Shown one piece after another: positions 29,670 through 39,221 of a stretch of 64,000 nt of DNA. Origin of the DNA: Spongiihabitans sp963422685 (lineage in GTDB: Bacteria; Pseudomonadota; Gammaproteobacteria; Arenicellales; Poriferihabitantaceae); the NCBI GenBank assembly GCA_963422685.1, contig OY730442.1:1426001-1490000 (forward strand). Direction: 5' to 3'. The translations under genes and the position numbers were made by a program. A model generated the notes under the pieces. The model did no database searches. It saw nothing but the letters and a program-made list of their open reading frames with translations, and was not told the origin of the DNA. Position 1 is the stretch's first letter. The number at the start of each line of letters is the position of its first letter.

Positions 29670-30362
29670 ATGACGGAAGTGGTTGAACTGCAAACCGGGA
29701 TTGATCCGGTTGCTTCAGTAATCTGGCTGCATGGGCTGGGCGCTGACGGCCATGATTTTGTGCCTATGGTCCCGCAGTTGAACTTGCCTGACAACATGGC
29801 TGTGCGGTTTATTTTCCCGCACGCGCCGATTCGACCCATCACGGTGAATGGCGGCATGAAGATGCGCGGTTGGTATGACATTGTGCACTTGCCAATCGAC
29901 GCCCAGCGTCGACGATGCGAAGACCGCAAAGGTCTGGAGCAATCCGCGCAGATTGTCAACAGTCTGATAGCGCAGGAGAATCAACGCGGTATTGCCACAG
30001 ATCGCATATTTCTCGCCGGATTTTCCCAGGGTGGCGCGGTGGCATTGTTCGCCGGGCTGCGTCTGCAATCCCGACTGGCCGGGATAATCGCGCTGTCCGC
30101 GTATCTGGCGGATGCCGCCACGACCGGGGCGGAAAAATCCGGTCAGAATCAAACCACCGCGATATTTATGGGCCATGGCACCCAGGACCCGCTTATTCCG
30201 CTGTCCATCGGGCAGGACAGTCGCGACAGATTAACCGCGCTTGGCTACAACGTGGAATGGCACAGTTACGCAATGCCCCATTCGGTGCATCCGCAGGAAA
30301 TCGACCACATAGGCAGGTTTTTATTAAAATCATCATTAAAACCACAGGAACGGCAGCCCTGA
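29670..30362 (+). CDS. carboxylesterase/acyl-protein-thioesterase-like alpha/beta hydrolase
   Basis: The protein has 230 residues from ATG 29670 and belongs to the phospholipase/carboxylesterase (COG0400) group. The family start VIWLHGLGADGHDF lies near residues 17-30. The catalytic triad is Ser119 in GFSQGG, Asp173 in GTQDPLIP and His204 in MPHSVHP. These cytoplasmic esterases act on short-chain esters or acylated substrates. The ATG was preferred over 29625 because the conserved domain begins a few residues later. It is divergent from the RND operon. Confidence 0.93.
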   Translation: MTEVVELQTGIDPVASVIWLHGLGADGHDFVPMVPQLNLPDNMAVRFIFPHAPIRPITVNGGMKMRGWYDIVHLPIDAQRRRCEDRKGLEQSAQIVNSLIAQENQRGIATDRIFLAGFSQGGAVALFAGLRLQSRLAGIIALSAYLADAATTGAEKSGQNQTTAIFMGHGTQDPLIPLSIGQDSRDRLTALGYNVEWHSYAMPHSVHPQEIDHIGRFLLKSSLKPQERQP

Positions 30363-30377
30363 TTCAGCATCCCGGTT

Positions 30378-31187
30378 TCACCGGTTCGCGGCGTTGACTG
30401 CTGAAGCAGGCAGCGCTTTTTCAGATGCTTCTTTCAGCTTCAGATAATACGGCCAGTGATGTTCGGGCAGGGCCTGTAGTCGGGGCGCTTTTTTTGCGGC
30501 CTGATTAAAGCGATTAACCATTGCGGCCTCATCTTCTGCGGCGACTTTGCGGATGCCCGTGCTGGCCTGAACTGCACTGTGCCAGCCTGAAACGGCCGCC
30601 CAATCTTCGGGCGTGCTTTGCGCATCCCATGTCAATGCCTCGGATTTCATGCTCAGCCCCAGATAGTTCCAGACCTTTTCCATGGCCGCCCCGAGGTTTT
30701 GCTGCACCGCTTCTGCTTCAATAATCATCGGCGCACGGTTGCAATTCCGGCACAGCCAGTGGTACAGGCGCCATTGCGCCGCAATGCCGATTTCTTCGCT
30801 GGAGACATTCGGGTCCAGCCTGTAGTAAGACAAAACAGCTTTCCTCGGGTCGCGGATAAGGAACAGATGATCGAGGCGTCTGGCTAGACCCGCATGATCA
30901 AACAGGGCAGGCACCATGTAATAAGCCATGTCTTTAAAAAACACCGGTTCGCTTTGCGCTCTGGAAATCAGATCAGCGAAAATTCCATCAAAGCTGACCG
31001 GTTTATTCTGGTCACGGTGAAAACGTGGCAATTTTTTTTACCCAACCCGATATCGTAATTAATCAATAAACGGTTGCAGGCAGCACAAATCGTTGCGCTC
31101 GCGCATGATTCGCTCAATTGCGGTAGACATTGATCTGGGGTGCGCCCATAGCGCAATAATGGGGAATTCTGGATTATTGCCTGTCAT
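30378..31187 (-). pseudogene. sulfotransferase-like gene with two in-frame TAA codons
   Basis: The continuous frame from ATG 31187 begins MTGNNPEFPIIALWAHPRSM. Its HPRSMSTAIERIMRER is the PAPS-binding-loop-type motif of bacterial sulfotransferase-like proteins. TAA codons occur at 31059-31061 (codon 43) and 31038-31040 (codon 50), after which the same frame stays open to 30378 (VFFKDMAYYMVP, FLIRDPRKAVLSYY). Two compensating indels are also possible, since an A8 run lies beside the second stop. Translation from an internal start near 31031 would lack the cofactor loop, so the product is probably inactive. A closely related proteobacterial family of about 260-270 residues fits the total length. 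Confidence 0.7.
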
Positions 31188-31201
31188 GCCTTGCCTTGGC
31201 T

Positions 31202-32551
31202 TCAATCATGTCCGGCGATTGAGTGCAGGACTTTGGGGTAATAAAACAACAGGGTTACCCCGCGCAAAACCATATAACAGGTCAAGGCCAGAAATAGCCC
31301 GTGATTGCCCCAGGTTTGTTGAAATAAATAGGCCAGCCCAAGATAGCCCGCGGTGGACACCAGCATGGCGTTGCGCATTGACCGGGTATGACCCGTGCCG
31401 ATAAACAGACCGTCAAGCTGAAAACTCCAGCAGCATATTACTGGAGCGATAATCATCCAGACCATAAATTGCTGCGCGGTTTGCATTACATCCGGCGAAT
31501 CGGTGAACCAGGAAATAATAGTCTGCCCGAAAAACCAATACCCGACACTTAGGAGCAGTGCCATCATTGCCGACCAGAAAGTGGTTAGCGCAACGGCCCG
31601 TTTGAAATTCACTTTGCTGTTTGCGCCATAGGCGCTGCCGCCCAGCGCTTCTACTGCGTGGGCGAACCCGTCGAGGGCATACGCCATAATACTCTGCAAG
31701 TGCAGCAGCACCGTATTCACAGCGAGAATAAGCTCGCCCTGTTTCGCGCTTTGGGCGGTAAAAAAGGCGAAAGAAAAAACCAGCAGCATGGTGCGTATGA
31801 ATATATTGCCATTGGTTCGCATCATGTCTTTCAGTGCGCCCATCGCCAGCATCTTTTTCCAGTATGCGGATGTAAAGGCGCTGAGCAGCATTTTGCGCAA
31901 CAGTAAAAATCCACATAAAGCTGCAGTGTATTCAGCAATCAGAGTGGCCCAGGCAACCCCGGGTACACCGAATTTCATCACCACAACAAACAACAAATCC
32001 AGCCCGATATTGGTGAGGTTCAACACGAGCTGGAGGATCAACGCCAACCGGGTGTTGTGCATACCGATAAAAATCCCGGTGAACACATAGACGCAAAGTG
32101 TGGCGGGCGCACTCCAAATTCGGATCAGCGCATACTCAGCCGCCAGTTTCTCGACATTTTCAGTGCTGTGGATGAAATACAGGGCGAGTTGAATCAATGG
32201 TTTGCCCAATGCGATAACCATCACCCCAAGTGCCGCCCCGAGCAGTAGAAAACGCAGCAAAATATGGCACAGCTCGGAATCATCATTTGCGCCATAGGCC
32301 CGGGCGGTGAAACCGGTGCTGCCCATTTTCAAAAACCCAAAGCCCCAGTAAAGGAAGCTGAAAATCAGGGCGCCAAGAGCGACCGCACCGATATGGTGAA
32401 GCTCCGGCAGATGGCCGACCACAGCGGTATCCACCGCGCCGACCAATGGCACGGAGATATTCGAAATAATCATCGGCCCGGCCAGGGCCCAGACTTTCCT
32501 GTGGGTTATGGATGACGAGGTTGACGAATTCAAAACTGTACTACACCACAA
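31202..32551 (-). CDS. MATE family efflux transporter (DinF-type)
   Basis: The 449-residue inner-membrane antiporter of the MATE family exports cationic drugs or metabolites using a sodium or proton gradient. Family signatures are AGPMIISNISVPLVGAVDTA at the first helix, GFLKMGSTGFTARAYGAND, and the GGSAYGANSK segment in the second half. About 12 hydrophobic segments are seen. The sequence is closest in style to the DinF branch. Its stop lies 15 bases from the start of the sulfotransferase-like gene; no other partner is evident. Confidence 0.94.
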   Translation of the reverse strand: MWCSTVLNSSTSSSITHRKVWALAGPMIISNISVPLVGAVDTAVVGHLPELHHIGAVALGALIFSFLYWGFGFLKMGSTGFTARAYGANDDSELCHILLRFLLLGAALGVMVIALGKPLIQLALYFIHSTENVEKLAAEYALIRIWSAPATLCVYVFTGIFIGMHNTRLALILQLVLNLTNIGLDLLFVVVMKFGVPGVAWATLIAEYTAALCGFLLLRKMLLSAFTSAYWKKMLAMGALKDMMRTNGNIFIRTMLLVFSFAFFTAQSAKQGELILAVNTVLLHLQSIMAYALDGFAHAVEALGGSAYGANSKVNFKRAVALTTFWSAMMALLLSVGYWFFGQTIISWFTDSPDVMQTAQQFMVWMIIAPVICCWSFQLDGLFIGTGHTRSMRNAMLVSTAGYLGLAYLFQQTWGNHGLFLALTCYMVLRGVTLLFYYPKVLHSIAGHD

Positions 32552-32867
32552 TTTAGTAAAAGGGCACGATTAACAAAAGGTCAGGTTACAATAAAGTGCG
32601 TTGGCAAAGTACCTGTTTGCAGGGGGTTCATGGCATAAAGCCTGTCGGACCAGTTGCCATTTATCACAAATTTGTCCCAGGCATCCGGCCATGTGCCACG
32701 ATTATGCACTGGCGGGCAACCACCGGAGATTGCTGTTATCAATATACGATCACCCGGGAGCAAAGTTTCGCCCTGGTTTTTTATTATAGTGCGGCGATTA
32801 AATAATCTATAAAATCAAGCGCCAATTTATCCTCTGGCCATTAACCGGCATCTCGCCAATTTATCCG
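32552..32867 (+). other. intergenic region between divergent MATE and MFS genes
   Basis: About 316 bases with no gene I can support. It should hold the promoters of both divergent genes; AT-rich stretches near 32790-32815 upstream of the MFS gene could serve, but no clear -35/-10 pair stood out. Short open frames of about 60 codons have no recognisable motifs. Confidence 0.35.
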
Positions 32868-34205
32868 ATGTGGAATGACCTGCGTGCCTGCTGGGCACTT
32901 TTAATCGGTATCGGTTTCATGATGCTTGGCAACGGCTTGCAGGGAACCTTGCTGGGCTTGCGCGCCACCATGGAAGGATTCGGAACATTTACCACCGGGA
33001 TAATGATGTCGGGATACTTCATCGGCATATTCGCAGGTTCCCTGCTTGCCCCGAAACTGGTGCGGCGAGTCGGTCATATTCGGGTATTCGCCGCGTTGGC
33101 TTCCCTGGCTTCTATCGCCATTCTTGTGCATGGTATTTATATCCATGTCATCACCTGGACCATCATGCGGGTGCTCACCGGGATCAGCTATGCCGGCTTG
33201 TTTGTGGTGTGCGAAAGCTGGTTGAACGATCGGGCCGGCAATGAAACCAGGGGACAGATGCTTTCCGTATACATGGTGGTCACCACATTGGGCATGGGCG
33301 GCGGCCAGTTCCTGCTCCGCCTGCATAGCCCCATGCAGGTCGAACTGTTTGTGCTGGTATCGATTATTGTTTCATTCGGACTGATTCCCATGCTGCTCAC
33401 TGCTCGTCCCGCCCCGGCGTTTTCATCTACCACGCCCATGTCACTGCGCGCGTTGTACAGTGCATCGCCACTGGCGGTGATCAGCAATGGATTGACCGGT
33501 GTGGCCCAAGGCACAATTTTTGGCCTGGGTGCAGTGTATGCCCGTAAAGAACTCTATGATATCGAAGCCATATCCCTGTTCATGGCGAGTTTTCTGTTCG
33601 GTAGCCTGATATTCCAATGGCCAACCGGATGGTTGTCGGACCGAATCAGTCGCCGGGTAGTGATGGCCGGCCTGTCTATGGTCGCCATCCTGGCCTGCAT
33701 GGCAGCGATATGGCTGCCAAAAACTGGAATCACGTTTTTCATCGCGGTGGTGATTTTGGGCGGGGCGGCAATGCCCATGTATTCATTGACCATTGCCCAT
33801 GCAAATGACCGGTTGCAGCCCGACCAGATAGTCGGCGCCAGCGGCAGCCTGGTGATGGTGGCCGGCATGGGGTTGAGTGCCGGGCCTGTCATCGTCTCGT
33901 ACTTGATGGGAGAATTCGGTGCAGTGTACTATTTCGTCGGCATCGCCGGTGCATTCGCCGCGATATTGATTTTCACCCTGCACCGAATGAACATCACCGA
34001 AGCAGTGGCACCCCAGGCGCAGCACCCGGCGGTGGCAGCAGGGATGATCGGCACTCCGGTCGCGGAGTACAATGCGCCGGACGCAGAAGAATATGTAGAC
34101 GCCTTGATTCGCAATGAACTTAAAATGTTTGATGAAGAATCCAATGCAGGCGAAAGTGCGTGCGCAGATAGTGAATCCACGCATGAAGTTGAAAAGAGAC
34201 TGTAG
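32868..34205 (+). CDS. YcaD-like MFS transporter
   Basis: This 445-residue inner-membrane carrier of the major facilitator superfamily resembles the YcaD group (GIGFMMLGNGLQGTLLGLR at the N-terminus). GVSYAGLFVVCESWLND-type sequence is also seen (here GISYAGLFVVCESWLND near 105-121). Twelve hydrophobic segments are followed by a soluble acidic tail of about 60 residues (DAEEYVDALIRNELKMFDEE). The loop GWLSDRISRR is the MFS motif A. It starts a tight three-gene operon with the cupin and the 2OG oxygenase (11 bases to the cupin), so it may move the product or substrate of that oxygenase. Confidence 0.92.
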   Translation: MWNDLRACWALLIGIGFMMLGNGLQGTLLGLRATMEGFGTFTTGIMMSGYFIGIFAGSLLAPKLVRRVGHIRVFAALASLASIAILVHGIYIHVITWTIMRVLTGISYAGLFVVCESWLNDRAGNETRGQMLSVYMVVTTLGMGGGQFLLRLHSPMQVELFVLVSIIVSFGLIPMLLTARPAPAFSSTTPMSLRALYSASPLAVISNGLTGVAQGTIFGLGAVYARKELYDIEAISLFMASFLFGSLIFQWPTGWLSDRISRRVVMAGLSMVAILACMAAIWLPKTGITFFIAVVILGGAAMPMYSLTIAHANDRLQPDQIVGASGSLVMVAGMGLSAGPVIVSYLMGEFGAVYYFVGIAGAFAAILIFTLHRMNITEAVAPQAQHPAVAAGMIGTPVAEYNAPDAEEYVDALIRNELKMFDEESNAGESACADSESTHEVEKRL

Positions 34206-34216
34206 AGAGTAATGAG

Positions 34217-34567
34217 ATGAATACAGACAGAGTAATTATAAACACGGCCAGTGCGGAGTTTGGCGCTTATGATTATATCGACCCGCCACCAGCAGACATT
34301 GGGCTGCTAAGACTCAGTTATGACCCGGACAGTCATCAGGGCGCTTATATGATGCGCATGCAGCCGGGGGCAGAAACCGAAGTTCACACCCATCAACGGC
34401 GTGAAGAATACCTGGTCATAGCAGGCGATTTGATCGAATCGGACGGCACCGTACTCGGCCCGGGAGACTTCGTTATATACCCGCCCGGCACTACCCATAA
34501 CAGCCGCACCGAAAATGGCTGCCATTTACTGGCAATTGATTACAATTGGAGTGACGAAAGTAAATGA
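34217..34567 (+). CDS. cupin-domain protein
   Basis: The 116-residue single-domain cupin has likely metal ligands His57 and His59 in EVHTHQRREEYLV, a Glu at 63-64, and His94 in PPGTTHNS. The second cupin motif GPGDFVIYPPGTTH is clear. Small cupins of this kind may be dioxygenases, isomerases or sensors; nothing here specifies the reaction. It lies between the MFS and 2OG oxygenase genes and overlaps the latter by an ATGA, so it is translationally coupled to it. Confidence 0.88.
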   Translation: MNTDRVIINTASAEFGAYDYIDPPPADIGLLRLSYDPDSHQGAYMMRMQPGAETEVHTHQRREEYLVIAGDLIESDGTVLGPGDFVIYPPGTTHNSRTENGCHLLAIDYNWSDESK

Positions 34568-35346
34568 ATCTGCGCCGGATAATTGACCACCAAAAATATC
34601 CCATCCATCAGCCGAACGGGTTCGGCGATATATGCAGGCAGCAGCTTGACCAGGCCGGGTCGCTGTTATTACCGGATTTTATTACCGGCGAGGCAATCAA
34701 AGAGTTAAAGAGCGAGGCTCTGGCCCATGCCCATCTCGCTTACTATTGCCAGCACACCCACACCGCCTGTCTTTCCTCTCCAGACCCAAACTATGCCGCC
34801 GACCATCCACGCAATCGTCAGATAGTCAGCAACAAGGGGTGCATAACCGATGATCAAATCCCCGAACAGTCGCTGCTGCGAATAATTTATTACCATGCTG
34901 GCTTCCAGAAATTTCTCTGCCATGCGCTCGGCGAAGACCGGCTGTTTCACTATGCGGACCCATTGTCTTCGATAACTGTGCATTATTATGAAGCGGGTCA
35001 GGGATTAGGCTGGCATTTTGACAATTCTTCTTTCGCGGTCACGCTGATGATCCAGCCGGCTGACCTTGGCGGCGACTTTGAATATATTCCCGGGTTGCGT
35101 GATTCTGAACAGGGCGACATGAACTTTGACGGCGTTGACCAGGCGCTGGACGGTGGTATGGACGCCATCAGGCCGAAAATCGCGGCGGGCACACTCGCCT
35201 TGTTCCGGGGCAAAAATTCCCTGCATCGCGTTACCCCGGTTATCGGCAGCACGAGCAGAATCCAGGCTGTGCTGGCGTACAACACCGAGCCTGGCATCGC
35301 GCTAAGTGAGCAGGCGCGATTAACATTTTATGGCCGCACACATTAG
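34564..35346 (+). CDS. 2-oxoglutarate/Fe(II)-dependent oxygenase
   Basis: The 260-residue protein has the facial-triad residues of a 2OG-Fe(II) hydroxylase: His151 and Asp153 in GLGWHFDNSSF, and His221 in NSLHRVTPV. The 2OG-binding Arg is probably Arg232. A GGDFEYIPGLR segment follows the triad. The pattern recalls the family that includes BesD/HalD amino-acid halogenases, but here the iron-ligating Asp is present, so hydroxylation is more likely than halogenation. The substrate is unknown; an amino acid or related metabolite is an inference from the family. It is the last gene of the MFS-cupin-oxygenase operon. Confidence 0.85.
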   Translation: MNLRRIIDHQKYPIHQPNGFGDICRQQLDQAGSLLLPDFITGEAIKELKSEALAHAHLAYYCQHTHTACLSSPDPNYAADHPRNRQIVSNKGCITDDQIPEQSLLRIIYYHAGFQKFLCHALGEDRLFHYADPLSSITVHYYEAGQGLGWHFDNSSFAVTLMIQPADLGGDFEYIPGLRDSEQGDMNFDGVDQALDGGMDAIRPKIAAGTLALFRGKNSLHRVTPVIGSTSRIQAVLAYNTEPGIALSEQARLTFYGRTH

Positions 35347-35450
35347 CGGGAATGTCCACGCTCCATCAAAACGTTTCGGCGCGCTGCCACGCATTTTTCA
35401 CGGGTTCTGCGCGAAGTCGCCGGCGTTGCATCTTCAAGGCCATGTGAATA

Positions 35451-35909
35451 ATGCAGCCCTCCCAAAACAAGCAAGTAATAGGATGGCGGGAGTGGGTCGG
35501 ACTGCCGGAACTTGGCATTAAAAAGATAAAGGCCAAAATCGATACCGGCGCACGCACATCCTCGCTGGATGCGAAAAACTATGAATTAATAGAACAGCAG
35601 GGCGTATCACTGGTTCGATTTCAGGTGCCCTGCGGCAGTCGTGAAAACCCGATAGACAAGACTTGCATCGCCACGGTAGTAGAGCACCGGGATGTGACCA
35701 ATTCCGGCGGACAGGTGGAAGAACGAATCGTTATATCCACAGCAATACAAATCGGTACGCTGACAAAAGATATCGAGGTTACTTTGACGCGGCGCGCGAA
35801 TATGAAATTCAGAATGCTGCTGGGCCGAACGGCGATTCGCGAAGAATTTACAATTGATGCCGGGGCCTCCTATTTGACAGGAACCAGACGAAAGCGTACT
35901 AACCAGTAA
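35451..35909 (+). CDS. RimB-like retropepsin-fold protease (putative ATP-dependent zinc protease family)
   Basis: The 152-residue protein belongs to the family annotated as putative ATP-dependent zinc protease or RimB. The motif KIKAKIDTGARTSSLDA (residues about 25-41) contains the DTG triad of a retropepsin-like aspartic protease. A second conserved LLGRTAIREEFTIDA lies near the C-terminus. In Pseudomonas RimB removes glutamates added by RimK to ribosomal protein S6. It is followed 23 bases later by rimK, matching the known rimB-rimK association. Confidence 0.85.
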   Translation: MQPSQNKQVIGWREWVGLPELGIKKIKAKIDTGARTSSLDAKNYELIEQQGVSLVRFQVPCGSRENPIDKTCIATVVEHRDVTNSGGQVEERIVISTAIQIGTLTKDIEVTLTRRANMKFRMLLGRTAIREEFTIDAGASYLTGTRRKRTNQ

Positions 35910-35932
35910 TAAACCCGGCAGATAAATAATCA

Positions 35933-36844
35933 ATGAAAATCGCAATTCTTTCCCGTAATCCAAATCTATACTCGACCAGGAAGCTGGTTGAAGCAGCACA
36001 AATCCGGGGGCACAGCATAAAAATTCTGGATCACCTGCGTTGTTTCATGGACATCACTTCGGACAACCCGACTATCCACTATGGTACACAAGAGTATAGT
36101 CGGGAAGATTTTGACGCGGTGATTCCCCGAATCGGTGCATCGGTTTCATACTACGGCACGGCCATTGTGCGGCAGTTTGAAATGATGAACATATACTGCA
36201 TTAACGAATCGGTGGCGATAACCCGCTCGCGGGACAAACTGCGCTCGCTGCAATTGTTATCAAGAAAAGGAATTGGTATGCCGACCACCGCGTTCGCACA
36301 CTCGGGTAAAGATATCGACGGCATTATCAAAGAAGTGGGTGGGGCGCCATTGGTGATTAAACTGCTGGAAGGCACCCAGGGCAAGGGGGTGGTTCTGGCA
36401 GAAACCAGAAAGGCAGCGGAAAGTGTTATTCAGGCGTTTATGAAACTCAATGCCAATATTCTTGTGCAGCAATACATCAAGGAAGCGGGCGGAAGCGATT
36501 TGCGCTGTTTGGTTGTGGGCGGCAAAGTGATCGCTGCGATGCAGCGCCAGGGCCCGCCCGGGGAATTCCGGTCGAATCTGCATCAAGGCGGCAGGGCCAG
36601 TCTGGTCAAATTAAGTCCGGTTGAGCGGAAAACGGCGGCCAGAGCGGCCATGGTGATGGGGTTAAACGTGTGCGGGGTGGATTTACTGCGCTCAGACAAT
36701 GGTCCATTAGTGATGGAGGTGAACTCGTCTCCCGGATTGCAGGGCATCGAAATGGCCACGGGCCGGGATGTGGCTGGCATGATTATCGGATTCATAGAAA
36801 AAAATGCCAAACCAAAAAGAAATCGCACCCGTGGCCCGGGATAA
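35933..36844 (+). CDS. rimK: ribosomal protein S6--L-glutamate ligase
   Basis: The 303-residue ATP-grasp ligase adds glutamate residues to the C-terminus of ribosomal protein S6 and can make poly-glutamate. Conserved blocks are RIGASVSYYG, SRDKLRSLQLLS, VIKLLEGTQGKGV, YIKEAGGSDLRC, and the C-terminal metal-binding VMEVNSSPGLQGIE. Length is close to E. coli RimK (300), with a few extra basic residues. It sits downstream of the RimB-like gene; the modE/ yncE-type partners seen in other genomes are not present. Confidence 0.95.
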   Translation: MKIAILSRNPNLYSTRKLVEAAQIRGHSIKILDHLRCFMDITSDNPTIHYGTQEYSREDFDAVIPRIGASVSYYGTAIVRQFEMMNIYCINESVAITRSRDKLRSLQLLSRKGIGMPTTAFAHSGKDIDGIIKEVGGAPLVIKLLEGTQGKGVVLAETRKAAESVIQAFMKLNANILVQQYIKEAGGSDLRCLVVGGKVIAAMQRQGPPGEFRSNLHQGGRASLVKLSPVERKTAARAAMVMGLNVCGVDLLRSDNGPLVMEVNSSPGLQGIEMATGRDVAGMIIGFIEKNAKPKRNRTRGPG

Positions 36845-37050
36845 ATATAAACCTCGTGCAAATGGACAGACGATAAAACCCGGCGACAGTCGGGTTATGA
36901 ATTCAGCCTTGCCCGGACTGCATACAATGCAGCGCTCGCTCAATATGATAGTTTAATGCGATGAATGGAAAATACGCCGGGCCAGGGTTTTGTGTGCCGC
37001 GATACGCTCAGGACAGGCGTTGCGATTATCGTTACGTGTGCCGCAGGTAA

Positions 37051-38280
37051 TCAGGACGGCACCGGCACGGGTTTTAACGCCCGCTCATTAATCGGCAAAT
37101 GAATGAGCGCGGCCAAAACCCCCACCACTACCCCTGCCCACCACATTCCGTCGTAGGAACCGGTTTGGTCAAAGATTCGGCCGCCCAGCCATACTCCCAT
37201 GAAACTGCCGATTTGATGGCTGAGGAAAACCATGCCGAATAACGTGCCCATGTAGCGAATGCCAAACACCTGGGCGATGATCCCGGTGGTAAGCGGCACG
37301 GTAGACAGCCACAGTATGCCCATGGCGCCTGCGAACAAATACATCACCCACTCGGTTTTGGGCGCAAACAATAATGCGGTGATTACCATGGCCCGGGCAA
37401 AGTAGATAAAGCTCAAGCCAAGTTTCTTGCTCCATTTCTGCCCGGCAAATCCGGCGCAAAATGACCCGACGATGTTCATCATGCCGATTAATGCGATTGA
37501 ATACGCGCCAATGGCCGGGTCCAGACCCAGGTCCCGCACATAGGCGGGGAAATGCACGGTAATGAATGCAACATGGAATCCGCAGACAAAGAATCCGATG
37601 GTCAGGAGAACAAAGCCCTGATGATGGCAGGCCTGCCAGATGGCTTCAGTCAAAGTTTGGCTGGCGGCCTGTTTTATTTCGGAATCGGCTGGGCCGCTGG
37701 GCAATGCAAGCGCCAGGGGAATCATGATCAAGGTCATACTGGCGAGAATAATGAGCGCAGTATGCCAGCCATAAGCAGCGATAAAACCCTGACTGAGTGG
37801 AGAGAATAAAACCTGCCCGAAGGAGCCCGCCGCCGTGCCCAGGCCCAGAACCAGAGATCTTTTTTCCGGGCCGACCACTCTGACCATTGCGGCCAGCGCC
37901 AGCATGAAGGCAGAGAAGGCAATGCCGACGCCGGCAAGAATGCCGCCAGTGAGGTATAAAGCCAGCCCAGACTCGGCCAGCGACATACCCCAGACGCCAA
38001 AGCAATACACCACTGCGCCTGCCATGATAACTTTTACCGACCCGAATTTATCGGCCAGTGCGCCGGCGAAAGGCAATGCAATTCCCCAAAACAGATTTTG
38101 CAGCGCCATGGCCAGCCCGAAGGTTTCCCGGGTCCAGCCATTGGCCACGGTCATCGGCTCCAGAAATAATCCGAATACCGAACGAATGCCGAAACCGGTA
38201 GTGGAAATCAGGCAGCCGGCGATAATGACGACCAGCGGCGTGCGCCAGCCTGCTTTATGGATGGACATTGATTTCTCCAA
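37051..38280 (-). CDS. MFS transporter (OFA/MCT-like)
   Basis: The 409-residue inner-membrane carrier has 12 hydrophobic segments. Its N-terminus (GFGIRSVFGLFLEPMTVANG) is typical of the oxalate/formate antiporter and monocarboxylate-like MFS groups, and motif-A-like GALADKFGSVKV follows helix 2. The likely substrates are carboxylates, but this is inferred. It may start at Met1 or at Met5 (MSIHKAG). It is encoded on the same strand as the enoyl-CoA hydratase upstream, with a 16-base gap, so the two could be an operon for uptake and use of an acid. Confidence 0.9.
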   Translation of the reverse strand: MEKSMSIHKAGWRTPLVVIIAGCLISTTGFGIRSVFGLFLEPMTVANGWTRETFGLAMALQNLFWGIALPFAGALADKFGSVKVIMAGAVVYCFGVWGMSLAESGLALYLTGGILAGVGIAFSAFMLALAAMVRVVGPEKRSLVLGLGTAAGSFGQVLFSPLSQGFIAAYGWHTALIILASMTLIMIPLALALPSGPADSEIKQAASQTLTEAIWQACHHQGFVLLTIGFFVCGFHVAFITVHFPAYVRDLGLDPAIGAYSIALIGMMNIVGSFCAGFAGQKWSKKLGLSFIYFARAMVITALLFAPKTEWVMYLFAGAMGILWLSTVPLTTGIIAQVFGIRYMGTLFGMVFLSHQIGSFMGVWLGGRIFDQTGSYDGMWWAGVVVGVLAALIHLPINERALKPVPVPS

Positions 38281-38296
38281 CGATTATTTAACGGAT

Positions 38297-39073
38297 TTAT
38301 TTATGACCCCAGACCGGCCGTCTTTTTTCCACAAAGGCTGCCATACCCTCTTTTTGATCTGCGGTTGCAAAAGCCGCATAAAATTGACGGCGCTCGAACA
38401 GCAGGCCGTCTTTCAGGCTGGTCTCGAATGCCTGGTTGACGCATTCTTTATTCATCATCAAAGCAGGCAGTGACCTGGAAGCGACTTTTTTCGCCGTGTT
38501 TATCACCTCCTGCATAAAACCATCCGCAGCCACCACTCGCGAAACCAGGCCGGCCCGCTCGGCTTCGTCCGCATCCATCATCCGCCCGGTCAAACACAGT
38601 TCCATGGTCTTGGATTTACCAATAAATCGTGCCATTCTTTGCGTACCACCCAACCCCGGAAGCACCCCCAGATTGATTTCCGGCTGCCCAAACAACGCGG
38701 TTTCCGAAGCGATAATAAAGTCACACATCATGGCGATCTCGCAGCCACCGCCCAGGGCATAACCGCTCACTGCGGCGATGATTGGCTTTCTGCACTGCAA
38801 TATTTCATCGGCTTTTGACGATAGAAAATTATCCAGATAGCAATCGGTATAGGATCTGTCTTTCATTTCGGTAATGTCTGCACCGGCAGCAAATACTTTT
38901 TCGTTTCCGGTCAAGACGATTGCGCGGATTTCATGGTTATTCTCGAATTCGTTTAATGCCTGGACAAGCTCGGCCATCAGCTCGGCGGACAGTGCATTGA
39001 GCGCCTCGGGCCGGTTTAATGTGATGATGCCAATATTCTCATCCAGCGCCGAAATAATGGTTTTATATGTCAT
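38297..39073 (-). CDS. enoyl-CoA hydratase/isomerase family protein
   Basis: The 258-residue crotonase-fold enzyme hydrates trans-2-enoyl-CoA. The oxyanion-hole and catalytic residues are visible: Glu112 in GGGCEIAMMCD and Glu132 in GQPEINLGVLPGLGGTQR. FAAGADITEM carries the CoA-binding loop. Length and motifs match short-chain enoyl-CoA hydratases (EchA8/PaaF-like). It lies upstream of an MFS carrier and divergent from prpE, which fits breakdown of short-chain or branched acyl-CoAs. Confidence 0.94.
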   Translation of the reverse strand: MTYKTIISALDENIGIITLNRPEALNALSAELMAELVQALNEFENNHEIRAIVLTGNEKVFAAGADITEMKDRSYTDCYLDNFLSSKADEILQCRKPIIAAVSGYALGGGCEIAMMCDFIIASETALFGQPEINLGVLPGLGGTQRMARFIGKSKTMELCLTGRMMDADEAERAGLVSRVVAADGFMQEVINTAKKVASRSLPALMMNKECVNQAFETSLKDGLLFERRQFYAAFATADQKEGMAAFVEKRRPVWGHK

Positions 39074-39221
39074 GGGAAATGCAAGCTGTATTGGGTTAAT
39101 ATTTGCATATCTTACAGTATGCAGCGGCTTGCGCTATACCTCGGGTGTAAACCGTGGGCAAAAGCAGGGAAAGCAATACTGCAGGTCTGGTTTTAATATC
39201 AATCCATAATCCGGTAAAAAA

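Noticed and set aside
29519..29959. 146-codon minus-strand open frame opposite the esterase gene
   Set aside because: It is a shadow of the esterase coding sequence without motifs; the adaptor gene already ends at 29519.
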